A DNA stretch of 64,000 nt from Neisseria sp. Marseille-Q5346. Its GTDB lineage: Bacteria > Pseudomonadota > Gammaproteobacteria > Burkholderiales > Neisseriaceae. Below, one piece after another: positions 9,813 through 18,513 of this stretch. A program made the translations under genes and the position numbers. The DNA is taken from contig NZ_OX336253.1 of assembly GCF_946902045.1 (NCBI RefSeq), forward strand, positions 1,736,001 to 1,800,000, read 5' to 3'. The notes under the pieces are model-generated. The model had not been told where the DNA came from and ran no database searches. It saw only the letters and a program-made list of their open reading frames with translations. Each line of letters opens with the position of its first letter. The first letter of the stretch is position 1.

Positions 9813-10247
9813 ATGGCTTTCGGATCAATGAATTCCGGCGATGATGCGCCGATGTCGGATATCAACGTTACGCCTTTAGTGGACGTGATGCTGGTGTTGC
9901 TGATTGTATTTATGATTACCATGCCGGTGCTGACCCACTCGATTCCTTTGGAGTTGCCGACTGCTTCGGAAAAAGCGGCGAAAGAGGATAAGCAGCCTAA
10001 AGATCCTTTGCGTTTGAGCATTGATGCCAGTGGTGCTTATATCGTTGGCGGCGATTCCGATACCAAAGTGGATTTGGCAACGGTAACTGCCAAGCTGAAA
10101 GAAGCCAAAGCGAAAAACGAAGATGTGATTGTGGCGATTGCGGCGGATAAAGCGGTTGAATACGATTATGTAAACCAAGCCCTGCAAGCGGCGCGCGAAG
10201 CCGGTATCAGTAAAATCGGTTTTGTAACGGAAACCAAAGCGCAATAA
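9813..10247 (+). CDS. exbD: TonB-system biopolymer transport protein ExbD
   Basis: 144-residue inner-membrane protein with one N-terminal helix (residues ~21-42, PLVDVMLVLLIVFMITMPVL) and a periplasmic domain. Asp25 in LVDVML is the conserved proton-relay residue of ExbD/TolR. Starts immediately after exbB, confirming one operon tonB-exbB-exbD, which ends at an uptake-sequence terminator. Confidence 0.96.
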   Translation: MAFGSMNSGDDAPMSDINVTPLVDVMLVLLIVFMITMPVLTHSIPLELPTASEKAAKEDKQPKDPLRLSIDASGAYIVGGDSDTKVDLATVTAKLKEAKAKNEDVIVAIAADKAVEYDYVNQALQAAREAGISKIGFVTETKAQ

Positions 10248-10262
10248 TCTTTTGAATACAGT

Positions 10263-10304
10263 AAAGGTCGTCTGAAATTTGAGTAAAGTTTCAGACGGCC
10301 TTTT
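10263..10304 (+). terminator. Terminator after exbD (one degenerate uptake sequence)
   Basis: AAGGTCGTCTGAAA pairs with TTTCAGACGGCCTTTT. The left arm reads GGTCGTCTGAA, a one-base variant of the uptake sequence, giving a G-T wobble in the stem. Confidence 0.75.
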
Positions 10305-10311
10305 GTTGTAT

Positions 10312-10340
10312 TTGGTAACTATATGTCCAGGCTGTATAAT
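10312..10340 (+). promoter_or_regulatory. Sigma-70 promoter for ETF-quinone oxidoreductase gene
   Basis: TTGGTA (10312-10317) and TATAAT (10335-10340) are separated by exactly 17 bp, 40 bp upstream of the ATG. Confidence 0.7.
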
Positions 10341-10379
10341 TAGCGGATTAAATTTAATAACGACAATACAGGAACCGCC

Positions 10380-12041
10380 ATGACAGAAACCATCGAACGC
10401 GACAGTATGCAATACGATGTCGTGATTGTCGGCGCAGGCCCGTCGGGTTTGTCCGCCGCCATCAAACTCAAGCAGCTTGCCGAAAAGAATGGACGCGAAA
10501 TCAGCGTTTGTGTGGTGGAGAAGGGTTCAGAGGCCGGTGCGCACTCGCTGGCCGGTGCCATCATCGATCCGATTTCTTTGAATGAGCTGATTCCTGATTG
10601 GAAAGAAAAAGGCGCGCCGCTGACACGCACAGTGACGAAGGACAGGGTTTTGTTCCTGACCGAGAAAAAAGCCTTCAACTTGCCGGTTACCCCGAATTTT
10701 GACAACCATGCGAACTATATTGCCAGCTTGGGCGAAGTTGTGCGCTGGCTGGCGGAGCAGGCGGAAAATTTGGGCGTGGAAATCTATCCGGGCTTTGCCG
10801 CCGCCGAAGTGCTTTATCACGAAGACGGTTCGGTCAAAGGCATTGCGACCGGCAATATGGGCGTGGGCAAAGACGGCGAACCGACCGATTCATTCCAGCC
10901 AGGCATGGAGCTTTGGGCGCAGCAAACCCTGTTTGCCGAGGGCTGCCGTGGTTCCCTTTCCAAGCAAATTATCGAGCGTTTCCAACTCGACCAAAACAGC
11001 GAGCCGCAAACTTACGGCTTGGGCATTAAAGAAATTTGGGAAGTGCCGTCTGAAAAACATCAGCCCGGTTTGGTCATGCACAGCGCAGGCTGGCCGCTCG
11101 ACAGCAAAACCTACGGCGGCTCGTTTATTTATCATTTTGACGACAACAAAGTCGCTGTCGGCTTTGTGGTCGGTTTGGATTATCAAAACCCTTATCTGTC
11201 GCCGTTTGAAGAGTTCCAACGTTTCAAAACCCATCCTGAAATCCGCAAAACCTTTGAAGGCGGCCGCCGTATCGCGTATGGCGCGCGTTCGCTGATTGAA
11301 GGTGGTTTACAAAGCCTGCCGAAACTCTCGTTCAAAGGCGGTGTTTTGGTCGGCGATGCCGCAGGTTTCCTGAATATGCCGCGCATCAAAGGCATCCATA
11401 CGGCCATGAAATCCGCCATGCTCGCCGCCGAAGCCGTGTTCCCCTTGTTGGAAAACCTCGAAGAAGTGGAAAGCTTCGACAGCGGTAAAGAGGCGGCGGA
11501 TTATCAGCAACGCTTTGAACAAAGCTGGCTGTATCAAGAGCTTTACGCCGCGCGCAATGTCCGTCCGTCATTCAAATGGGGCGTTTACCTCGGCTCAATC
11601 TATACCGGTATCGACCAGATGATTTTCAGAGGCAAAGCCCCGTGGACTTTGAAACATCACGGCAAAGACAACGAGCAGCTCAAAAAAGCAGCCGAATGCA
11701 AACCGATTGATTATCCGAAGCCCGACGGCGTGTTGACCTTCGACCGCTTGAGCAGCGTGTTCCTTGCCAACCTTGCGCACGAAGAAAACCAGCCCGACCA
11801 TTTGGTGCTGAAAAATCCGCAGGTCATGATAGACGTAAACTACAAAGAATACGCCTCGCCCGAAACCCGCTATTGTCCGGCTGGTGTATATGAAATCGTC
11901 GAAGAAAACGGCAGCCCGCGCCTGCAAATCAACGCCGCCAACTGCGTACACTGCAAAACGTGCGACATCAAAGACCCGACGCAAAACATCACTTGGATTT
12001 GTCCCGAAGGCGCAAGCGGGCCGAATTACGGCGGAATGTAA
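10380..12041 (+). CDS. Electron transfer flavoprotein-ubiquinone oxidoreductase
   Basis: 553-residue FAD/[4Fe-4S] enzyme passing electrons from electron-transfer flavoprotein to ubiquinone at the inner membrane. An N-terminal FAD dinucleotide fold is seen at residues ~13-30 (YDVVIVGAGPSGLSAAIKL). GVLVGDAAGFLNMPRIKGIHTAMKS near residue 320 is the second FAD motif. The C-terminal ferredoxin-like domain carries the cluster cysteines CPAGVYE, CVHCKTCDIKDP and ICPEG, with the family ending GPNYGGM. Length is normal for ETF-QO (FixC/EtfD-like). Confidence 0.95.
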   Translation: MTETIERDSMQYDVVIVGAGPSGLSAAIKLKQLAEKNGREISVCVVEKGSEAGAHSLAGAIIDPISLNELIPDWKEKGAPLTRTVTKDRVLFLTEKKAFNLPVTPNFDNHANYIASLGEVVRWLAEQAENLGVEIYPGFAAAEVLYHEDGSVKGIATGNMGVGKDGEPTDSFQPGMELWAQQTLFAEGCRGSLSKQIIERFQLDQNSEPQTYGLGIKEIWEVPSEKHQPGLVMHSAGWPLDSKTYGGSFIYHFDDNKVAVGFVVGLDYQNPYLSPFEEFQRFKTHPEIRKTFEGGRRIAYGARSLIEGGLQSLPKLSFKGGVLVGDAAGFLNMPRIKGIHTAMKSAMLAAEAVFPLLENLEEVESFDSGKEAADYQQRFEQSWLYQELYAARNVRPSFKWGVYLGSIYTGIDQMIFRGKAPWTLKHHGKDNEQLKKAAECKPIDYPKPDGVLTFDRLSSVFLANLAHEENQPDHLVLKNPQVMIDVNYKEYASPETRYCPAGVYEIVEENGSPRLQINAANCVHCKTCDIKDPTQNITWICPEGASGPNYGGM

Positions 12042-12066
12042 TTGACTGTTTTAAAGTCAAAACCTA

Positions 12067-12096
12067 AAGGCCGTCTGAAAAATTTCAGACTGCCTC
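12067..12096 (+). terminator. Compact inverted uptake-sequence hairpin before folP
   Basis: GGCCGTCTGAAA pairs with TTTCAGACTGCC with one mismatch. It sits between the oxidoreductase stop and the folP ATG, which argues against the upstream TTG (12042) as the folP start. Confidence 0.65.
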
Positions 12097-12125
12097 TATC
12101 CTATTATTTCATCAATGGACGCATT

Positions 12126-12977
12126 ATGAACACACGCATTTGGCAGGCAGGCCGATTTGAAATCGCCTTGGACAAACCGAAAATCATGGGCATCGTCAAT
12201 CTGACCCCCGATTCACTTTCCGATGGCGGCACCTATTCGCAAAATGTCTCAATAGCATTGGCACATGCCGAGCAGCTGCTGAAAGACGGCGCGGATATTC
12301 TTGATATCGGCGGCGAATCTACCCGCCCGGGTGCGGATGATGTTTCTCTCGAAGAAGAATGGGCCAGAGTGCAGCCGGTTTTGGCGGAAGTGGCCAAGTG
12401 GAATGTTCCCGTCAGCTTGGACACGCGCCACACGGCAATCATGGAAAAAGCCTTGGCGCAAGGCGGCGTCGATATTATCAACGATGTTGCCGCATTGAGT
12501 GATGAAGGCGCAGTCGCATTATTGGCTCAACAGCCGACGACAGGCGTGTGTCTCATGCACATGCAGGGTTTGCCCAAAACCATGCAGCTTAATCCGCAAT
12601 ATCAAGATGTCGTCGAAGAAATCACGCGTTATTTAAAAGCACGCGCGGCAGAATGCGTTCAAGCAGGCATTGACCCTGAACGCATCACGCTCGACCCCGG
12701 CTTCGGTTTCGGCAAAAACCTGCAACACAACATTACCCTGATACAACATTTGCCTGAGTTGATGGAAGCAACCGGATTCCCCCTTCTGATCGGCATATCG
12801 CGCAAAAGCATGATTGGCGAGCTGACAGGCGAACAAGATGCCGCCAAACGCGTACACGGCAGCGTGGCAGCCGCTTTGGCCACAGTCGCCCGAGGCGCGC
12901 AAATCATCCGTGTTCACGATGTCAAAGCAACATCGGACGCTTTGAAAGTTTGGGAAGCATTGGGCATATCGGCATAA
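12126..12977 (+). CDS. folP: Dihydropteroate synthase
   Basis: 283-residue enzyme condensing 7,8-dihydropterin pyrophosphate with p-aminobenzoate in folate synthesis; target of sulfonamides. Signature segments: [16 protein letters not shown] (residues ~19-34), [12 protein letters not shown] near 58-69, and [13 protein letters not shown] near 195-207. I start at ATG 12126 because the open frame's earlier TTG would translate an uptake-sequence terminator. No obvious resistance insertion is visible, but residue-level resistance calls need an alignment. Confidence 0.95.
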   Translation: MNTRIWQAGRFEIALDKPKIMGIVNLTPDSLSDGGTYSQNVSIALAHAEQLLKDGADILDIGGESTRPGADDVSLEEEWARVQPVLAEVAKWNVPVSLDTRHTAIMEKALAQGGVDIINDVAALSDEGAVALLAQQPTTGVCLMHMQGLPKTMQLNPQYQDVVEEITRYLKARAAECVQAGIDPERITLDPGFGFGKNLQHNITLIQHLPELMEATGFPLLIGISRKSMIGELTGEQDAAKRVHGSVAAALATVARGAQIIRVHDVKATSDALKVWEALGISA

Positions 12978-13025
12978 TACCCGAATAGAAAACCAACAGG
13001 CCGTCTGAAACATTGGCCCGGTATC

Positions 13026-13053
13026 TTGAACAAGAAACAAGTTATGCTATAAT
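13026..13053 (+). promoter_or_regulatory. Strong promoter of the CAU tRNA gene
   Basis: TTGAAC (13026-13031), 16-bp spacer, TATAAT (13048-13053) with an extended -10 TG at 13045-13046. It starts transcription about 10 bp before the tRNA. Confidence 0.8.
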
Positions 13054-13070
13054 CCGCATCTACTCTTGAC

Positions 13071-13146
<76 letters not shown>

Positions 13147-13152
13147 AATATT

Positions 13153-13188
13153 AAAAATGCCCGAGGCTTTTGGCTTCGGGCATTTTTG
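13153..13188 (+). terminator. Intrinsic terminator of the tRNA gene
   Basis: AAATGCCCGA and TCGGGCATTT form a 10-bp stem followed by T residues, 7 bp after the CCA end. Confidence 0.85.
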
Positions 13189-13298
13189 TATTTATTGGTT
13201 TGCGAAAGATTGGAATATAATGTCGACAATAGCAATTGGTTATGTCGTCCAATATGTTTTTTAGGGAAAATTCTTTTTAAAAAAGAAGGAGTAGTTTG

Positions 13299-13592
13299 GT
13301 GGAGTTATTGCCTTATTTTCTGTTTTGTTTAGTATTTTTGTATTTTATTGCAATTATAATTAATCTAGTAATGCTATATAAAATATTAAAATCAGAAGGG
13401 ATGGATATAGGTTTTTTTGAATATCTATTTACTCATAGAAGTATGCAATTAAAATTTTTCAAGATACTGTTTGGAATGCAAAAAATATCCAATAAATTTT
13501 ATCTGAAAATATTAAGAATAAATTTTACGGTTGCTATGATTATTCTTATTTTATGTTTTTCTATTGTCTTATATTCAACATATTTAGCATAA
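13299..13592 (+). CDS. Hypothetical low-GC membrane protein
   Basis: 97 residues from GTG 13299 (or 98 from TTG 13296), preceded by AAGAAGGAG. I do not recognise it. Two hydrophobic helices are obvious: residues ~3-28 (LLPYFLFCLVFLYFIAIIINLVML) and ~73-95 (FTVAMIILILCFSIVLYSTYL), joined by a basic 45-residue loop containing FFEYLFTHRSM. Codons are strongly A/T-biased (ATA, TTA, AAA), unlike flanking genes. This, with the location next to a tRNA, suggests recent acquisition. Topology suggests both ends on the same side of the inner membrane. Confidence 0.6.
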   Translation: MELLPYFLFCLVFLYFIAIIINLVMLYKILKSEGMDIGFFEYLFTHRSMQLKFFKILFGMQKISNKFYLKILRINFTVAMIILILCFSIVLYSTYLA

Positions 13593-13644
13593 AAATTAAC
13601 CTATCGAATGAAAGTCAGCTATTTAAGCTGTAGAGTGTTTTATA

Positions 13645-13691
13645 AAAAAATGCCGTCTGCAAATCTTTATTTCAGACGGCATTTTTTATTT
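13645..13691 (+). terminator. Terminator with imperfect uptake sequences
   Basis: AAAAAATGCCGTCTG pairs with CAGACGGCATTTTTT. The left copy reads GCCGTCTGCA, so the pair is imperfect at the loop. This is the AT-dialect flank, unlike most sites in the window. Confidence 0.8.
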
Positions 13692-13744
13692 TTTAAGTAA
13701 TACTATTTCAGTATGGCTGGATTGTTTTCAGACGGCCTGAAGAT

Positions 13745-14203
13745 TTAGTCGGCCGTTCCGCGTATTTCGTTGATTGGGATGCGCGGTGTATAAAGTATGT
13801 CGTAAGTCGGCTTGTCCAGCAGATCTTGCAGTGAGTATTGATCTAAATGATTGAAGAAGGCTTTGATGGCGCCGGTAATGATACCGGTTAGTCGGCAGGA
13901 TGGGGTGATGAGGCATTCGTTGTTATCGCCCATGCATTCGACAACCTGCATTGGCTCAAGATGGCGCACGACTGCGCCGATATTGATGTTTTCAGGATTG
14001 TCTGCCAAGCGCAAACCGCCGCCTTTGCCGCGCACGCTGACCAGAAAACCGCCTTTGACTAATGAGGTAACCACTTTCATCAAATGGCTTTTGGAAATAT
14101 TGTAAGTCTCGGCAATGGTGCCGATATTGACGAGGGTGTCGTCGTTGATGGCGGTATAAACCAATACGCGCAATCCGTAATCGGTATGTTGGGTCAGATA
14201 CAT
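13745..14203 (-). CDS. nsrR: Nitric-oxide-sensing Rrf2 repressor NsrR
   Basis: 152-residue Rrf2-family regulator. The N-terminal winged helix-turn-helix covers residues ~1-65 (TDYGLRVLVYTAIN, then VNIGTIAETYNISKSHLMKVV and the RGKGGGLRLA wing). The Fe-S cysteines are C90, C97 and C103 in VVECMGDNNECLITPSCRL, the NsrR arrangement that binds a NO-sensitive cluster. In Neisseria NsrR represses NO and nitrite respiration genes. It diverges from a hemerythrin-like gene followed by nnrS, both plausible regulon members. A TATAAT-containing AT-rich stretch lies about 25 bp before the ATG. Confidence 0.93.
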   Translation of the reverse strand: MYLTQHTDYGLRVLVYTAINDDTLVNIGTIAETYNISKSHLMKVVTSLVKGGFLVSVRGKGGGLRLADNPENINIGAVVRHLEPMQVVECMGDNNECLITPSCRLTGIITGAIKAFFNHLDQYSLQDLLDKPTYDILYTPRIPINEIRGTAD

Positions 14204-14349
14204 GGCTGGCTCTTTAGATATTTTTATTATATGTCAAAAGCGTAGTGCTTGGAGAGGGGCTGTTTGACTTTATGTGGGATTGGGTTTCATAATATCCGAA
14301 ACATTTGAATTAATCCAGTTTGACAAACTGTTACTATTATAACGAACTT

Positions 14350-14730
14350 ATGAAGCCCTTGAAACGCCATCCTGCCTTAATAGAACTTTCCCGCGAACAT
14401 CATGGCTCGCTGTCGTTGTGCGTCCGTCTCCTGCGTACGCCGGAGCAAAGCCATCAAGCGGAGCTGGATCCTCATTTTGTGGAGCTTGAGCCACATTTTT
14501 TGGAGGAGGAAACCATGTTTGCGCCGTATTGGGATAAAATTGAGCCTGCGTTGCGTCAGCGTTTTGAAGGCGATCATGCCAAATTGCGCGCGATGATGGC
14601 GCATCCTGAATATATGAATGAATCATGGAATAAGGAGTTTGCTGTCACTTTGCGCGATCATGCGCGCTTTGAGGAGCGCGAGCTTTTCCCTGCGATTGAA
14701 CCTTTTTTGCCTTTGCCTGAAAATGTGTAA
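14350..14730 (+). CDS. Hemerythrin-like (HHE) domain protein
   Basis: 126-residue four-helix protein with the histidine/glutamate pattern of a diiron hemerythrin site: SREHHGSL (residues ~14-21), HFVELEPHFLEEE (~42-54), GDHAKLRAMM and DHARFEERELFP. Starts at ATG 14350; an upstream TTG at 14320 would add ten uncharged residues that lack family resemblance. Proteins of this kind are linked to NO/O2 sensing or Fe-S repair (compare DnrN/YtfE, which are larger). Its position between nsrR and nnrS supports a nitrosative-stress role. Confidence 0.82.
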   Translation: MKPLKRHPALIELSREHHGSLSLCVRLLRTPEQSHQAELDPHFVELEPHFLEEETMFAPYWDKIEPALRQRFEGDHAKLRAMMAHPEYMNESWNKEFAVTLRDHARFEERELFPAIEPFLPLPENV

Positions 14731-14747
14731 CAGGGAAAGGAGTCGAT

Positions 14748-14777
14748 GGCCGTCTGAAAAGTTTCAGTCGGCCTCTG
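14748..14777 (+). terminator. Weak uptake-sequence hairpin before nnrS
   Basis: GGCCGTCTGAAA pairs with TTTCAGTCGGCC with one mismatch and no T tract, so read-through into nnrS is likely. Confidence 0.5.
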
Positions 14778-14816
14778 TTGCTGTTTTATGATGATATAAA
14801 AATTTAAGGAACCACC

Positions 14817-15974
14817 ATGACCGATTTGTTCAAACACCCGGTTTGGGCAATGGCCTTCCGCCCGTTTTATTCGTTGGCGGCTTTGTATGGCGCATTGTCT
14901 ATACTGCTTTGGGGCTTCGGCTTTCAGGGTACGCCTGAGTTGCCGGGTTTTTATTGGCATGCCCATGAAATGATTTGGGGTTATGCCGGATTGGTTGTCA
15001 TTGCATTTTTATTGACGGCCGTGGCGACTTGGACAGGCCAGCCGCCGACACGCGGTAAGGCGTTGGCCGGTTTGACCGCATTTTGGCTGTTGGCCCGCAT
15101 TTGTATGTTTATCCCCGGTTGGGGGGTAACGGCAAGTGGCATATTCGGTACGATCTTTTTCTGGTATGGCGCGGTATGCATGGCTTTGCCGGTAATCCGT
15201 TCTCAAAACAAGCGCAACTATGTTGCTGTGTTCGCTATTTTTGTTTTGGGCGGCACCCATTTCGCCTTCCATCTGAAAGTACAGCCATTTGATGCCATCG
15301 CGCTGATGACCGGTTTGCAATCCGGTTTGATTATGGTGGCCGGATTTATCGGTTTGATCGGTATGCGGATTATCTCGTTCTTTACGTCCAAACGTCTGAA
15401 TGTGCCGCAAATCCCCAGTCCTCAATGGGTGGCGCACGCTTCACTTTGGCTGCCTATGCTGACCGCCATGCTGATGGCGCATAACATTTTACCGGGACTG
15501 GCCGCGTTGTTTGCTCTGGCTGCTGGTGTGATTTTTACCGTGCAGGTGTACCGCTGGTGGTATAAAGCCGTGCTGAAAGAGCCTATGCTTTGGATTTTGT
15601 TTGCCGGCTATCTGTTTACCGGCTTGGGCTTGATTGCGGTCGGTCTTTCCTATTGGATTTCAAGTTTCCTGAATTTGGGTGTGCACCTTATCGGCGTTGG
15701 CGGTATCGGCGTGCTGACTTTGGGCATGATGGCACGAACCGCGCTTGGCCATACCGGCAACTCTATTTATCCGCCGCCTAAAGTGGTTCCTGTTGCCTTT
15801 TGGTTGATGATAGCCGCAACGGTTGTCCGTGTTTTGGCTACCTTTGTGAGCGGTACGGCATACACGCACAGTATTCGTTGCTCCGCCGCTTTGTTTGCCG
15901 CCTCTTTGCTGTTGTACGCATGGAAATATATTCCTTGGCTGATCCGTCCGCGTTCGGATGGTCGTCCGGGTTAA
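14817..15974 (+). CDS. nnrS: NnrS family heme/copper membrane protein
   Basis: 385-residue inner-membrane protein with about 12 hydrophobic helices. Family motifs: HPVWAMAFRPFYSLAALYG (residues ~6-24), PGFYWHAHEMIWGYAG (~44-59), FLLTAVATWTGQPPTRG and GVLTLGMMARTALGHTG near residue 300. The conserved histidines (HAHE and GHTG) are expected metal or heme ligands. NnrS supports resistance to nitric-oxide-derived stress and is a classic NsrR/NnrR regulon member, consistent with nsrR immediately upstream. Confidence 0.92.
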   Translation: MTDLFKHPVWAMAFRPFYSLAALYGALSILLWGFGFQGTPELPGFYWHAHEMIWGYAGLVVIAFLLTAVATWTGQPPTRGKALAGLTAFWLLARICMFIPGWGVTASGIFGTIFFWYGAVCMALPVIRSQNKRNYVAVFAIFVLGGTHFAFHLKVQPFDAIALMTGLQSGLIMVAGFIGLIGMRIISFFTSKRLNVPQIPSPQWVAHASLWLPMLTAMLMAHNILPGLAALFALAAGVIFTVQVYRWWYKAVLKEPMLWILFAGYLFTGLGLIAVGLSYWISSFLNLGVHLIGVGGIGVLTLGMMARTALGHTGNSIYPPPKVVPVAFWLMIAATVVRVLATFVSGTAYTHSIRCSAALFAASLLLYAWKYIPWLIRPRSDGRPG

Positions 15975-15990
15975 CGGTTTGGCGAAATGA

Positions 15991-16024
15991 GAAGGCCGTC
16001 TGAAAAGTTTCAGACGGCCTTTAT
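15991..16024. terminator. Inverted uptake-sequence terminator after nnrS
   Basis: AAGGCCGTCTGAAAAGTTTCAGACGGCCTT, a near-perfect hairpin with a four-base loop. Confidence 0.85.
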
Positions 16025-16034
16025 TGTTGATAAT

Positions 16035-16064
16035 AAAAAAGCCTTTCAAAGTATGAAGGCTTTT
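16035..16064 (-). terminator. Intrinsic terminator of tRNA-Arg
   Basis: AAAAGCCTTTCA..TGAAGGCTTTT forms a hairpin flanked by an A/T tract directly downstream (minus strand) of the tRNA-Arg gene. Confidence 0.75.
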
Positions 16065-16074
16065 CTTGAAACTG

Positions 16075-16149
16075 TGGCCTCGCCAACAGGAATCGAACCT
16101 GTATTTTACGCTTAGGAGGCATACGTTCTATCCGTTGAACTATGGCGAG
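16075..16149 (-). tRNA. tRNA-Arg (CCT)
   Basis: 75-nt cloverleaf with encoded CCA. Acceptor CTCGCCA pairs with TGGCGAG, D stem GTTC/GAAC, anticodon stem TATGC/GCGTA with loop CTCCTAA (anticodon CCU), T arm ACAGG-TTCGATT-CCTGT, discriminator G. The C1-G72 first pair is slightly unusual but the T-arm register fixes it. Confidence 0.93.
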
Positions 16150-16167
16150 GCGGTAAAGGAGGGGATT

Positions 16168-16614
16168 TTAAACCTTTCCGGCAAAAAAAGACAATAAGCC
16201 GGCGGCAATCAAAGGGCCGACCGGAATGCCGCCGACAAAGGCAACGCCGATAACCGTGCCGATTAATAATCCGGTTACCAAAACAGGCTGTTCGCTCATC
16301 AATGGAACGCCGCGTCCGGCAAGCCAGGCAACCAAAATGCCGATAAGGACGGCAGCAATCATTTTGAAATTGATAAACTCGGAAACCGGCGGAATCTGGA
16401 TTTTACCGGAAACCAACGGACTCAATACGCCGATGGTCAGCAGGATGATGCCCAGATGCAAACCGTGTTTTTCCACCAAGGGAAGATATTGCGACAAGGC
16501 CGTCTGCTGCATGAGCAGCAATACCGCCGCCGAAATCGTAATCGAGTTGTTGTTGCTGACGACGCCCAAAAAAATCAGCGTAACCAGAAACAAAGGGACA
16601 AAGCTGAAATTCAT
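16168..16614 (-). CDS. DUF441 (UPF0756) integral membrane protein
   Basis: 148-residue protein with four to five hydrophobic helices, matching the YeaL/UPF0756 family in length and pattern: [37 protein letters not shown] at the N-terminus, [18 protein letters not shown] in the centre, and the glycine-rich [29 protein letters not shown] at the C-terminus. The family has no established function. It starts 4 bp after the ispB stop and lies just upstream of tRNA-Arg on the same strand. Confidence 0.85.
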   Translation of the reverse strand: MNFSFVPLFLVTLIFLGVVSNNNSITISAAVLLLMQQTALSQYLPLVEKHGLHLGIILLTIGVLSPLVSGKIQIPPVSEFINFKMIAAVLIGILVAWLAGRGVPLMSEQPVLVTGLLIGTVIGVAFVGGIPVGPLIAAGLLSFFAGKV

Positions 16615-16618
16615 CGGA

Positions 16619-17593
16619 TTAAGATACTCGGGCCAAAGATTCTTTTGCCAGTTGGATCATGGCTTCTTTGACTTCGCTGTCAGGCAACACGTCCAATGAA
16701 GCGATGGCTTTGTCGACAGCTTTTTTCGCTTCGGAAATCGAATATGGCAAAGCGTCGGAATTAACGACATAGTCGTGGATTTTTTCAAAATAGCTGCGGT
16801 CAGCATTTTCCAAAGCATGGCGCACATCGTTTGCAGCCTGCTCGGAGCCGTTTCGCATCAGGTAAATCAATGGCAGGGTAGGTTTGCCTTCTGCTAAATC
16901 GTCACCGACGTTTTTGCCGATTTCTTCGGTTTCACCTGAATAGTCCAATACATCGTCAATGATTTGGAAAGCCGTACCGACGTACATGCCGTAGTCTTTT
17001 AAAGCTTGCTCGTGTTCGGGGGAAGCCTTGCCCAAAATTGCGCCGACTTGTGCGGCCGCTTCAAACAGTTTTGCTGTTTTGTATTGGATAACTTGGACGT
17101 ATTGCTCTTCGGTAATATCCGTATTGCCGATGTTCATCAGCTGCATGACTTCGCCTTCAGCGATGATGTTGGTCGCATCTGCCATCACTTCCAAGATACG
17201 CATGCTGCCCGAACCAACCATCAGTTGGAAGGCGCGTGTATAGAGGAAGTCGCCGACCAAAACAGCCGCCGCGTTGCCGAAGAGGTTGTTTGCCGTTTTA
17301 CGGCCGCGGCGCAAATCGCTTTCATCGACGACATCGTCGTGCAGGAGGGTGGAGGTGTGGATGAATTCCACCATCGCTGCCAGCGAGTACAATTTTTCAT
17401 CGTCATGCCCGACTGCTTTGCCTGCCAAAATGGTAATAATCGGACGCAGGCGCTTACCACCCGCGCTGATGATGTATGTGCCGATTTGCGAAATCAGCGC
17501 AACATCGGATTGAACAGCTTGGTTGATGACCGCATTAACTTTGGCAAGGTCATCGGGCAGGTGGCGTTGGAAGTAAGGCAGGTTTTCGAGCAT
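16619..17593 (-). CDS. ispB: Octaprenyl diphosphate synthase
   Basis: 324-residue trans-isoprenyl diphosphate synthase that builds the quinone side chain. The first aspartate-rich motif DDVVD lies at residues 86-90 ([17 protein letters not shown]) and the second, DDVLD, at 213-217 ([13 protein letters not shown]). GGKRLRP near 45-51 binds isopentenyl diphosphate. I start at ATG 17593 ([11 protein letters not shown]), preceded by AGAGAATG; an upstream in-frame codon would add 13 unrelated residues. It diverges from rplU-rpmA, the arrangement seen in many proteobacteria. Confidence 0.94.
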   Translation of the reverse strand: MLENLPYFQRHLPDDLAKVNAVINQAVQSDVALISQIGTYIISAGGKRLRPIITILAGKAVGHDDEKLYSLAAMVEFIHTSTLLHDDVVDESDLRRGRKTANNLFGNAAAVLVGDFLYTRAFQLMVGSGSMRILEVMADATNIIAEGEVMQLMNIGNTDITEEQYVQVIQYKTAKLFEAAAQVGAILGKASPEHEQALKDYGMYVGTAFQIIDDVLDYSGETEEIGKNVGDDLAEGKPTLPLIYLMRNGSEQAANDVRHALENADRSYFEKIHDYVVNSDALPYSISEAKKAVDKAIASLDVLPDSEVKEAMIQLAKESLARVS

Positions 17594-17772
17594 AAAACAT
17601 TCTCTGTTGATAAAACGGAGCGGTGGCTCCAATGAATCTGTTTAAACCCGTACATTCGGTCGGGGTAATAATGTTGCATAAAGATATCAGCAATCCAGCG
17701 CGTGATTATATCAGTTAAAAAGCATGCAACATATCTTTCAGACGGCCTTTTCAGTTGTAAATAAAATAAATT

Positions 17773-17801
17773 TTGACAAAACAGGCAAATAGAAATAGAA
17801 T
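17773..17801 (+). promoter_or_regulatory. Sigma-70 promoter of rplU-rpmA
   Basis: TTGACA (17773-17778) and TAGAAT (17796-17801) with a 17-bp spacer, a near-consensus strong promoter. The open frame that begins at this TTG is therefore upstream sequence, not coding. Confidence 0.85.
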
Positions 17802-17856
17802 AGCTCGTTTCGCACATGGTGTGCGGAATGTTAACCTAATTCTCATGGAGTTGAGT

Positions 17857-18165
17857 ATGTACGCGGTCGTAAAAACCGGCGGTAAACAATACAAAGTTTC
17901 CGTTGGCGAAAAATTGAAAGTAGAACAGATACCAGCCGAACTCGACAGCCAAATCGAACTGACTGAAGTTTTGATGATTGCTGACGGCGAATCTGTAAAA
18001 GTAGGCGCACCTTTTATCGAAGGTGCAAAAGTAACAGCTAAAGTCGTTGCTCATGGTCGTGGTGAGAAAGTACGCATTTTCAAAATGCGTCGTCGCAAAC
18101 ACTACCAAAAACGCCAAGGCCATCGCCAAAATTTCACCCAAATCGAAATCGTGGCAATCGCCTAA
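17857..18165 (+). CDS. rplU: 50S ribosomal protein L21
   Basis: 102-residue ribosomal protein binding 23S rRNA. The sequence [23 protein letters not shown] and the C-terminal [21 protein letters not shown] are diagnostic. Start ATG 17857 has GGAG seven bases upstream. First gene of the rplU-rpmA pair; the 27-bp gap to rpmA carries that gene's ribosome site. Confidence 0.98.
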   Translation: MYAVVKTGGKQYKVSVGEKLKVEQIPAELDSQIELTEVLMIADGESVKVGAPFIEGAKVTAKVVAHGRGEKVRIFKMRRRKHYQKRQGHRQNFTQIEIVAIA

Positions 18166-18192
18166 TTTCAAGTAAGTTCAGGAGTATTACAA

Positions 18193-18465
18193 ATGGCAAG
18201 TAAAAAAGCAGGCGGTAGCACCCGCAACGGTCGCGATTCAGAAGCCAAACGCTTGGGCGTTAAAGCCTACGGCAACGAGCTGATTCCGGCAGGCTCTATC
18301 ATCGTTCGTCAACGTGGTACTAAATTCCACGCAGGTGACAACGTAGGCATGGGCAAAGACCACACTTTGTTTGCTAAAGTCGACGGTTACGTTGAATTCA
18401 AAACCAAAGGCGCGCTGAACCGTAAAACCGTCAGCATCCGTCCTTACACCGGTTCTGAAGAATAA
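18193..18465 (+). CDS. rpmA: 50S ribosomal protein L27
   Basis: 90-residue protein at the peptidyl-transferase centre. It begins [24 protein letters not shown], the classic L27 N-terminus without a cleavable Firmicute-type extension, and contains [23 protein letters not shown]. Co-transcribed with rplU and followed by its own hairpin terminator. Confidence 0.98.
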   Translation: MASKKAGGSTRNGRDSEAKRLGVKAYGNELIPAGSIIVRQRGTKFHAGDNVGMGKDHTLFAKVDGYVEFKTKGALNRKTVSIRPYTGSEE

Positions 18466-18476
18466 TCGTTTTACGA

Positions 18477-18513
18477 TTGAAAGCCGCATTCCTTTTCGGA
18501 ATGCGGTTTTTGT
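18477..18513 (+). terminator. Intrinsic terminator after rpmA
   Basis: AAGCCGCATTCC..GGAATGCGGTTTTT, a GC-rich stem with T tail that does not use uptake sequences. Confidence 0.85.

Noticed and set aside
10335..10370. Correia (CREE/NEMIS) element, from the TATAATTAGCGGATTAAATTTAA-like stretch
   Set aside because: Resembles one Correia terminus but no partner inverted repeat is found within about 200 bp, and the segment is explained by a sigma-70 promoter.
12042..12125. Upstream TTG start for folP
   Set aside because: It would translate an uptake-sequence hairpin; the family N-terminus fits ATG 12126.
14204..14349. A defined NsrR operator between nsrR and the hemerythrin gene
   Set aside because: An AT-rich imperfect palindrome (TAGATATTTTTATTATATGTC) is visible but matches too poorly to call by eye.
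17773..17856. Upstream start for rplU at TTG 17773
   Set aside because: That TTG is the -35 hexamer of the promoter; L21 begins [13 protein letters not shown] at 17857.
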